From Hypholoma sublateritium FD-334 SS-4 (taxonomy: Eukaryota; Basidiomycota; Agaricomycetes; Agaricales; Strophariaceae), in contig KN817623.1 in NCBI GenBank assembly GCA_000827495.1, positions 73,585-137,584 on the forward strand: a stretch of 64,000 nucleotides of DNA, written 5' to 3'. The notes under the pieces were generated by a model. The model saw only the letters and a list, made by a program, of their open reading frames with translations. It was not told the origin of the DNA and did not search any database. Within the stretch, counting starts at the first letter, position 1, and every line of letters begins with the position of its first letter. Shown in pieces: positions 56,267-64,000 of this stretch. The translations under genes and the position numbers were made by a program.

Positions 56267-57154
56267 ATGGATTCCAGTGGAAGTAACAACGCAGATTCTC
56301 GCGGACAGAAACCACCCAAGCCTTCCGGTACTCGACCAGGGACCCAGGGCCCCATGGCTTCTTCAGCATCATACTTTGCATATTATATTCCTATCGATCC
56401 ACCTACATCTGCATTGGCATCGCCATTCCCACCAGGACCATACGATCGACGAGGATATTACATTCCACCAATAACTGCCATCCACATGACTAACGCTACG
56501 CAGTACACCAAGCATGGACCGTACACTGCTCAAGGATCTGACCAACATCAGCCACCAGTCCCCTCGACTCATGTTACTGCGCTTCACAGCAAGCTGTCCG
56601 AAGTTACACAGTCCGATAACTTGAACCATCCGATTAGCGGACGTCGATCTGATTTAGGCCCATTGGCGGTTCGTCCAAATTCTGACTTTGTCGTCGTCTA
56701 TCTGTCCATAGTGGGGCCGCCGCTTGTTTTCAAAAAACAAGATGGGCGCGAGCACGAACCTGGGCAGATCAGCCGCGCTCGGCTATCTGCCGCGTGGCAC
56801 CGGCCGGATGTGCGCGCAGCACTCTGGTCCCACCCTGAGACACGCCGACAACTGCTTGATTCTGTGTTCGCGCCACCGGAGCCAATGTCGTTCGAGGAGG
56901 CCAACAAGGTTCTGTTAAACGATATTCGCCTGCCCCTTCGACTGGAATTGACGCAGGAAGAGTTCCGGAAAGGTTTGAGTCTTCTTTATCCGTCGCAAGC
57001 AGGCAGTGTATACCATATATCGGAATGGGCCATCGCATGCCCGAAGTGTGGCGAGGAGGTCGTAGGATACGCTACTGATGCACTGTGGAATGAACGTTAC
57101 TTGAATCACCGCAAAAATATGTGCGGAAGAACATCGGATGCCATATATCCTTAG
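56267..57154 (+). CDS. Full-length zinc-binding-like family protein
   Basis: Intronless, 295 residues from the ATG at 56,267. The longest and apparently intact member of the family. Order: polar start (MDSSGSNNADSRGQKPPKPS), PFPPGPYDRRGYY, a Gln/His/Thr-rich linker, DFVVVYLSIVGPPL (about 143-156), SAAWHRPDVRAALWSHPETR, a helix-rich part (SFEEANKVLLNDIRLPLRLE, LTQEEFRKGLSLLYPSQAGS), then ISEWAIACPKCGEEVVGYAT with NERYLNHRKNMC. Cys258, Cys261, His281 and Cys286 fit a small zinc site. Its N-terminal half matches the gene at 3,029 and its C-terminal half the gene at 22,886. No function is known to me; the C-terminus could bind nucleic acid or protein (inference). Confidence 0.75.
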   Translation: MDSSGSNNADSRGQKPPKPSGTRPGTQGPMASSASYFAYYIPIDPPTSALASPFPPGPYDRRGYYIPPITAIHMTNATQYTKHGPYTAQGSDQHQPPVPSTHVTALHSKLSEVTQSDNLNHPISGRRSDLGPLAVRPNSDFVVVYLSIVGPPLVFKKQDGREHEPGQISRARLSAAWHRPDVRAALWSHPETRRQLLDSVFAPPEPMSFEEANKVLLNDIRLPLRLELTQEEFRKGLSLLYPSQAGSVYHISEWAIACPKCGEEVVGYATDALWNERYLNHRKNMCGRTSDAIYP

Positions 57155-59760
57155 TAGTATTCCATACATTTGTGGAATCTGTACATAGCAAAATTTGATA
57201 TTACTTTGTCTGTGTAGCATCCCTCTGAGACGTTTGATCACTGAGATTCCTTGGAATAAAATGTAAAGCGCCATATCATATAGGCGACCTCTACATATGA
57301 CTCCCAGTGTAAAATATTGTCACCGGTGAATATCTGAATCGTCATTCCGTCGGAGGCTATCAACAGCCAATCGATCTCTATCGATCAATCCCCTTTAATC
57401 GCTTGAAAAACTGGGCAATCGTCTTTGTCTTTTACTTTTGATTTACCATTCTACGATGCCCCGCAACATCGTAAACTGCTGCTGTTGTAGCTACAGCCGC
57501 AGTTTTCCCCAACAAACGCAAGAGCAGTATGGTCGAAGTACGATCTTCACATTACAGTCAACGATGCTCTGCGTACTTTCAGTTCTTTTCAGCCCTAGGC
57601 CGCAGGACACCGGAGCGTATGGACAATGGTACGCTCACTCTGACCCATGCTTCGCCATTTGGTTCCCGAATCTGCTTTTCCCAATGCTACAGCCGTTCAA
57701 CGAGGCGGGGATTGCGCATCATTACCTTCGGCATTGCCTAGTTCGTCGTGTTTTACGCAACGCATTGGACGTGTCGAATTTTCAATGATTGTGTTCAGTC
57801 CCCTCCTCGCGGATTCTGACCGTCGCGCGTCGTGTTTACTCAGAACGCGCGTCAAGGGGTGTAATAATGGCATCGTCGATCTATACCATGTTGTACTGCA
57901 TGCTCGACCGGTCTCAAGCACCATGGTGCTGATTCCGCTTTTCTTGAGCTCTACAAGAGAACATCCAGGGACGCGTGCATGTAGAGTCATACGCTGAGAC
58001 AAGCGACAGCCAGTAAGTACACCGATGCGTAACGAACTCCCGGGTTCTGACAACGCGCGTCTACAGACAACTTCTTGTGGCAGCGCGCTTGGCGATGAGC
58101 GGTTGCGCAAGGTGAGGACGTTCAGGTGAGATGAGGGCGAGCGTTCCAGAGGCGCAGCGCTGAACGAATCACGTAATAAATAAGCGGAAAAACGCCAGGC
58201 TGAAACAAGATCATCAGCGCAAGATACTAATGAAACAAAAAAAAATACAAACGTGTTTGAAAGTAAACGCGAGCCCCGACAAGAAAAGACAACAAAGCGA
58301 TGAGAGACGAAGCGGTAGCGTGTGATGAATAATGTCAAGGAGAAACAGAGCGGTCCAGTTCAGACACGCTCCCGCGGATACTGTTAGGGCTAGCACCGGC
58401 CTCGGCGTGCGGTGAGGCGGATACCGCATGCACATGCGGCCGGAAGAACGCTCTATCTCCGCGGGAGTGGGAACGTAGATGGAATTCGCAGGGACTGGGA
58501 AAGAGCACACCCAGCGTGGAAAGCGCATACATACGGTGTGGGGGAAGACACCTTATTCGATGGTGATATTACAGAACAAAATGGATAGTGCAGAGTCGAC
58601 CTGTGGTGCAGAACATGGGTGAGCAAGTAGGTTCATGTAATGAGCGGAACTTAAGCGTGGGCTCGTACGATTTTCGCGCCGCGCGGGTGCCATTTAGCGC
58701 AGCCAGTAGTGATCGAGGTGAGCGTCGTGAGGCATGATGGTCCTTTTGAAGCTTCTCGGAAATGGTTGGTGAGCGTACGCTGTGCGAGGTGAACGTGATA
58801 CGCGAGAAACACCGCGAGCAGGGAGAAGCGATCGTAAAAAACGCAGCGAGAGCTGTGATAATGCAGGGAAGCCAACGACGAGAGCTCACGGGAAGAGATA
58901 GAACGAATATCTGCCCGTACATGCAAAAAGTTGCTAGCACACAAGATAAAAATGACCTCGGATGGATGATCAATCGACCAGTCCGCGCGGGAGGGGTGTC
59001 CGATCGAGTTCAAGCGCCTACTGGTATTAAGACACCTTGAAGCGCATATATACCCATGTTCAGATGCGCCATCGCACGTATCATGCGAGAAATCTACGGT
59101 CGGAAAGTCGGTGAGCACCCAGTATTCGTGGAACGAATGGAACTGACAGGCCCGTTGCGAGGAACTGCCATGCTAGAGTATGGGAAACGGTAGTTTGCGG
59201 AGGGGATCTTTCGGTACAGTCATGTGTGTAACATTCGAGCTGTACGACACGACAAAGACAGAAGGCAGCACGCTGACACCTGGTTGAAGGGATCCGGTGA
59301 GTAGATGAAACGCCGGAACGAGTCGAACGTAGGGTGCAAAAGACACGGCGTACCATGTAAAGGACAGGCGGACTTTCGCCGCTTGCGTCCGACGTTGAGC
59401 GGCGACGACCACGTTTAACGGCACCAGAATGCGTGCATGTAACGCCTGCTGTGGTGCCGTCCTAAATAGGGCGTTGAATCACGACGAAGTGCCGCACAGC
59501 GCACGCAGCGCGGAAGACGTGGAGGGCGCACGAGCCATGGGTTGATAGCATGCTGGCAAGACGGGACGTCGTCCGTGCGAAACGAGGGAAAGTCTAAGCA
59601 GCAAAGCCATGCGCACGGACCCACGTACCGCCCCGCAGGCCGCGCCGACGGCCCGGTTCGCCGTCCGTACGCAATCTCTGTCTACACCGCCAAACGTACG
59701 ATACCTAGGCGTCACGTTTATTGAATCTATTGGAAACATATATCAACGCACATGAATAAC
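57155..59760. other. Gene-poor; possible inverted R1 fragments
   Basis: Frames of up to 213 codons on the minus strand (57,697-58,338) and others overlap in several phases and have no domain. On the minus strand near 58,440 a 'gcatgtgcatgcggtatccg' stretch resembles the tail of R1 anchor D, and 59,052-59,079 repeats (inverted) the 25 bp at 9168. This suggests decayed copies of the R1-plus-relic unit in opposite orientation. No gene is supported. Confidence 0.35.
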
Positions 59761-59789
59761 ACGTGGAACCTGTTTCCTACCACGAAAAT

Positions 59790-60180
59790 TTCCAGATGTT
59801 AAATCACCTGGTGGACAGATGTCTAGATGTGATATCTCTGTAGGGGAAAGGCCAAACTAAAGATTTTATTACAGCCACTTACCAGGTGCAGAACCAGTCC
59901 TACCCCAGCTGAGATATTAGATGATCATTCAGCTGAATGGAAGATGTATATACGTGATATTCATGTGGCAGGAAGTCAGGTCTACAGGTCGAATTTGGCC
60001 CATCTAACAGACACGAACCAGCTCCATTAGCACTGGAGTATTTGATGTTGACTTGATGTTAAATAATCCACCTGGCTGGAAGATACACATAAAGTCCACG
60101 AAGTATCAAGTCTGTTACACAGGTTATGTTCGACCTATGTGCCAGCCCCATTAATTTACTGGATTGGCAAATATTTATAT
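59790..60180. repeat. Diverged A/T-rich direct repeats
   Basis: GATGTTAAAT followed by a CCACCTGG-type word occurs near 59,797 and 60,055. A segment starting GGAAGAT and running to CCAGC(T/C)CCATTA is seen from about 59,939 and again from about 60,081 (period near 142 bp). The copies are diverged. The stretch is A/T-richer than its surroundings and has no coding content. Confidence 0.45.
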
Positions 60181-60469
60181 ACGATATCGACAAATTTTCA
60201 AGTCTATTCGATAGCTCGTGTTCGGCTGTCTGCTAGCCACGCAATGGAAATCGATTTCTATTTTACATTCGCGTACAAAGACATGATGTAGCTAATTTTA
60301 TTTGGGCTCGGGGTCACGACGCTAGGTGTTCGAAGCGAGACATTGCAAGAAATCAGCTTCAAGGAAAAAATGACATTAGAACGCAGTGGGATAACAAAAT
60401 CAAGGAAACTTACCGAAGCCTGGTGAACTCACGGCGCTGAACTATGANAATTCCGCCACCACCGGTCTC

Positions 60470-60838
60470 AAGGCGGATGACGTAGTGCAAAACAGGCTAC
60501 AAATTGTAAGTCGTCTGCGCTGTCGAAGGGAAAGGTACGTACATTGCCTAGTACTCCTCCTACTTGTGTTTGGACATGGATGTGGCTTAGAACATGGCCA
60601 ATGAATTGTTGGACATGCCCCTGCCATTGGGGATCTGCAACAGATAGGAGGACAAGTGTCCCAGGAGGGAGCCTGTAGGAAGATGAGGGTTGAAATGGAT
60701 TGTCATTAGTAGCTGGAAGGCACTTACATAGCCATAATATCTTTTGAAGTAGTTGAGTTGTGTTTGAGAAAAGTAGTGATTTGTGGTAGAGTGGAGACTT
60801 GGATGTTGAGGTGATAGTTGGTGAAGAGATTGAGCCAT
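60470..60838 (-). CDS. Hypothetical spliced fragment
   Basis: An ATG on the minus strand opens 37 codons (MAQSLHQLSPQHPSLHSTTN...LNYFKRYYGY, 60,838-60,728). A textbook 55-nt intron follows (GTAAGT, branch-like CTAATGAC, CTACAG; 60,727-60,673). Exon 2 continues in frame with a Cys/Pro-rich stretch (WDTCPPICCRSPMAGACP...). Reading through the intron also gives an 83-codon frame. The end is unclear because of an N at 60,449. No family is recognised; it could be a fragment of a transposon gene. Confidence 0.3.
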
Positions 60839-61222
60839 TATTTGTAGATCAATTTATACCAAATAAAATCTCCCGCGCCGGGGCGAACGACGTCGATTCC
60901 TCACGCGCCTCGTTGGGGAACATGCAGCCCAACCTGCGAACATTCTCTAAACCACGCCCGTGTGTTAGTTATCAGCGGCAAGAGCCAGGACGCGCCCAAG
61001 TTNCCTCGACGNGGACTCCTCCCGATCTGCGATACCACCCGCGAACCCACCTACGTTGCTACCACTTCGCCTGGTGGGTCGATAACATGCCGGACGTCAT
61101 CGCGCNCCTTGAGGACCTCTTGCAGAACGCGTCGTAAGCCACCACCGGNAGCAAAGCGCGCCGCATGACCCTAACCCGCCCTACCCAGTCGACGAGTCGG
61201 TATCGAAGGGCCTCACGATCGA
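60839..61222. other. Coding-like but unresolved
   Basis: Both strands carry plausible fragments (+: YHPRTHLRCYHFAWWVDNMP; -: a VLQEVLK-type stretch). Four N bases occur here. I cannot assign a gene. Confidence 0.25.
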
Positions 61223-62305
61223 CTACAGCATGAGTCCATCGAGATGTCCTGCGAGACATTGAACGCCCCGCAGACGAGATCTCGAAGAACGCGCGGTCGA
61301 AGCTATATCCGCCGACGAAGCACGCCATCTCGAGCGTCGAGCGTGATGTCGTACAGCGCAGGCGGTTCCTCGGAGTCGGGGGTGCGGCAGATGCTTGTGC
61401 AGGCCCGCGGGGCCGCCGACGGAGAACGTCTCGCGCGCTTCGTCGAGCATGCGCCCCTGCATCTCGCGCAAACGCGCCTCGTACGCGCGGTCCGCCGCCA
61501 TCTGCACCTGCGTGACCTCTGTCGGCGACAGCGGCGGAATGGTGCTCAGCGAGCTCACGAGCGGGACGACGGTCACCTCCGTCGTCTTCGAGTTGTAGTC
61601 CGCGCCTCACGGGGGCGCAGGCGGCCCGAGTACTGGCGCGCCGCCGGTCGCCGCTGACCCAGCGAGGCCGTTGACGTTTGCGTCGCCGCTGACGGAGGGC
61701 ACGCTGGGTACCGCACTCGGCGGCGCGAGTGCACCGCCGGGGCCTTGCGCGGCGCTGGACGCGGCGGCTGTGGACACGGCCATCGGCGCGCTTCCTGGGC
61801 CTCCACCCACGGAGCTGAGCGACGAGGCGGACAGCTAGGGCCCCAGCGGGGAGCGCCGATGCCCAGGCCCGCGGAGGAGGGGTGAGGGCTCGAAGGCACG
61901 TTGCCGCCGAGACATGCCGCTCATCAGACCCATCCCGCTCATGCCCATGCCCATCCCGCCGCGCGACATCCCACCCACGCCGGGCGTGTCCATTCCGCCA
62001 CCTGGGGGAAGCGAGCCCTGGCGCAGCGGCGTCGAGGGCGCGTGGCCGTGCGCACCGCCCAGCTGCACGCGAGGAGGAGTCGCAGTCGCCTGTGGTGGCA
62101 GCGAACCCTGGCGGAGCGGCGTCTGGGGGAGGCGGCCTGCGCCTTGCATGCCATGGGGCCCGCGAGAGGGGAAGTCAATGTTCATTTTCATCCNGCCCAT
62201 TCCGCCACCGCCAGACCCAGGCGACATGCCCAGAGACCCACGCACGTCAAAAGCTGGCCGGGATGTTGACGTCGCCCGGGAGGTGCACAGCTTCCTGACG
62301 ATCAC
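61223..62305 (-). pseudogene. Gly/Met/Pro-rich coding-like frame with two internal stops
   Basis: One minus-strand frame stays coding-like for about 361 codons, with strongly G/C-ending codons. It begins with a Gly/Met/Pro-rich region (FDVRGSLGMSPGSGGGGMG, TPLRQGSLPP twice, GGMGMGMSGMGLMSGMSRR), then a Ser/Ala/Pro-rich linker, then TTEVTVVPLVSSLSTIPPLS with DRAYEARLREMQGRMLDEAR. It is broken by TAG (61,837-61,835) and TGA (61,609-61,607), both of which would be sense codons (CAG, CGA) after a single C-to-T change. The end of the protein also drifts out of frame. The segment could be a nuclear regulatory protein, but I do not recognise it. Sequence errors are an alternative explanation, given the N bases nearby. 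Confidence 0.4.
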
Positions 62306-63231
62306 GATCCTCCTGCTGCGATTCTGGCAGCTGTTGCACCTTAGCCGCCGAAGCCACTCGCCGACCCGCCATTTTCGTCGAGAGCCGCATCCTCGCGCTA
62401 TGCCCCAACGTGCGCAACACGCAGCTCGCGCACGGACTCACCGAGCAGATGGCGCCGTACATCGCCTGCGTGCTCGCGCACCCGCGCGCGTGACCCGTGG
62501 ACCCGATGGCGCTGCTGCTCCTCGCGCGCCTCGAGTCGACCCGCAGACGCACGCCGAGCGCGCGACGTTCCAGCTGCAGGAGCTCGCCAACCAGATACAC
62601 GCCACGGACGTGCCCGCAAGGGAGAGGGGGTGAGAAGCAGCGTGGTGAAGAGCGCGCTGGAGGTGTGATTGTGAGTGTGAGGCAGAATGAGGCTGAGAGG
62701 TGCTGATGCTCTGGCCGCTCGCTCACCGGAATTCGTCCAAATATCGATGCCGACTCCTTCAAAAGCCCCACCAGCGCCAGTTTCCGCCCGCCCGCTCGCC
62801 TGGTCTTCGTCTCCAACGCCGACGCCGCCTCGCCAACGCCGGTCATCGTTCGCGCCGCCCGCAGGCAGTAGCGGAGGTGGTCGTGGTAGTCCTGCGTGAG
62901 CACAAAAGCGCGCGTCTTCACCCTGGGGTCCGCACTTAAGTACGCCGTCNCCGTCGGCGAGCTGAGCGTTGTCGACACGCCTGGAGGAACGCAGAGCTCG
63001 CCGTCGAGCGTGCCGTGGAAATCGCAAGCTGTCCGCGATCTCGACCGCATCCTCATCTTGGATTTCAGGGCAGCGCGTATCAACGATTGCGCCTTCTTTT
63101 GCTCTCGGTAGAGCGAGCTCGAGTAGCTTGACGCGGGTTGCGCAGATGGAATGGTCCAATCGGCGAGGCCCTTGCCGTGCGCGACGCTCAAGCATTTTTG
63201 TCCGGCAGGTTGGGAGGGGAAATATGCTCAT
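62306..63231. other. Coding-like fragments in mixed frames
   Basis: Pieces with basidiomycete-like codon use occur on both strands, for example + ESRILALCPNVRNTQLAHGL (near 62,380-62,490) and - RVKTRAFVLTQDYHDHLRYC (near 62,800-62,930). They switch phase repeatedly, and an N lies at 62,950. Indel errors or a decayed gene would both explain this. No domain is recognised. Confidence 0.3.
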
Positions 63232-64000
63232 GGAAAAGCGTTACGGCGCTCGGACGGTTCCTCAGGGAGAGCGACAGCTCGTCGCCACCGTTGCTGCTGC
63301 TGCCGCTCTCATCCCCTCGCGTTGGCGCTCTCATCCCCTGGCGTTGGCGCTGCATCCCACGGCGGCGCCATGTGGTCGCGGTGGTTGCTACAATTGAGGC
63401 GCTTCCAAGACGGCNGGATGAGATGGCGTGTACTTCTAGGTGTGCGACGATGATTGGGGCGCCGGGGCGCCAAGTGGATTCGAGGATGTGACTTGCATCT
63501 GGTCCTTGTCTGATCATCCTCTTCCCGCCCGGTCTCGCGGAGGGACATACCTATATAAACCTGATTAGCCTTGCATGCGATATAAGGGACAATTCGACTG
63601 ATGCTGCGGTCTTCCTTCGGAGCGCGATGAGCTTCTCGCCGAGATCTGTGGGCTGCAGCTCGCGATGTCGGGCAGCGGGACCGCGCTCCTTGCCCTTGCG
63701 CGAGAACTTCTCTTCGCTGTTGTGAATGTCCANTTATGATGGTTGGAGGAGGAGGAGGAGGGACCGGTAAACAGTCAGCGGTATAGAGGATCTCTTCAAT
63801 TAAATCTGCAGCATCCGGAGGGGTCTTCAACCAGGTGGAATTACGCGAATGACTAAGAGCCTTCGGTTTGAAGTCTGGACTCGCCTAAAATATAGTTGGT
63901 CAGTTGGGTTCTGCAAGAAAGAAAAAGGATGTACGTATATCACATCCANTAGGAATCAATCTCTATACCTACGGTCTGTACAAGCAATAGGCGATAAGAC
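63232..64000. other. Window end, no gene seen
   Basis: Three N bases and a (gga)n-like run near 63,745. Frames are short or cross Ns. Nothing I can support. Confidence 0.35.

Noticed and set aside
1..64000. Telomere or centromere arrays
   Set aside because: No TTAGGG-type array at either end and no long AT-rich satellite; the repeats seen are interspersed.

Overview
The window looks like nuclear DNA of a filamentous basidiomycete, most likely an agaricomycete. The protein-coding genes are broken by very short GT-AG introns (46 to 86 nt). The gene content fits: a NACHT-type NLR with an N-terminal 'GIVINGGTFTQ'-type stretch, F-box proteins, a DUF6699 protein, a kinase-like protein of the 'GHHSHVYRA' type, a CorA-like protein, and a farnesylated mating-pheromone-type precursor ending in CVVA. 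There is no bacterial-style operon or ribosome-binding-site organisation. No rRNA, tRNA or CRISPR array was found. A few N bases occur (2693 and ten from 60,449 onward), and the last 3.5 kb is hard to read in one frame.

Layout. 1-3,010 is gene-poor and G-rich, with a 32-bp tandem repeat and a satellite-like block carrying 13 copies of GGCCACAT. 3,029-3,604 (-) is a degraded member of a zinc-binding-like protein family that recurs at 22,886 (-), 52,940 (+) and 56,267 (+). 4,900-26,100 is mostly a diverged, same-orientation array of a roughly 1.3-1.7 kb repeat (called R1 here). Into it are set a MULE-like MITE with a 9-bp target duplication (10,600-11,431), two copies of a small spliced gene relic (8,563 and 21,224) and a spliced gene for a lone NLR-type helical domain (16,998-18,240).

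26,470-51,349 is the gene-rich core: F-box protein (+), CorA-like membrane protein with a 2-nt microexon (+), ALDH3-type aldehyde dehydrogenase (+), kinase-like protein (-), NACHT NLR (-), two-unit pheromone precursor (+), DUF6699 protein (+), URC1-like GTP cyclohydrolase II (+), a second F-box protein (-) and an LRR-like protein (+). 51,350-57,154 alternates R1 copies with two more members of the zinc-binding-like family. 57,155-64,000 is gene-poor. It holds diverged AT-rich direct repeats and a minus-strand coding-like reading frame broken by two stops of the C-to-T type.

How the genes relate. ALDH and URC1 are ordinary metabolic genes (fatty aldehyde oxidation; uracil catabolism). The NLR, the solo helical-domain gene, the CorA-like protein, the kinase-like protein and the F-box genes are typical of the fast-evolving accessory repertoire of agaricomycetes. 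The pheromone precursor points to mate recognition, but no STE3-type receptor was found here. The most novel items are the pheromone precursor with two CaaX-like units, the four-member C-x2-C-x19-H-x(4-5)-C family with a shared core promoter in two members, the R1 array, the GGCCACAT block and the MITE. All function calls rest on reading motifs by eye; no database search was possible.
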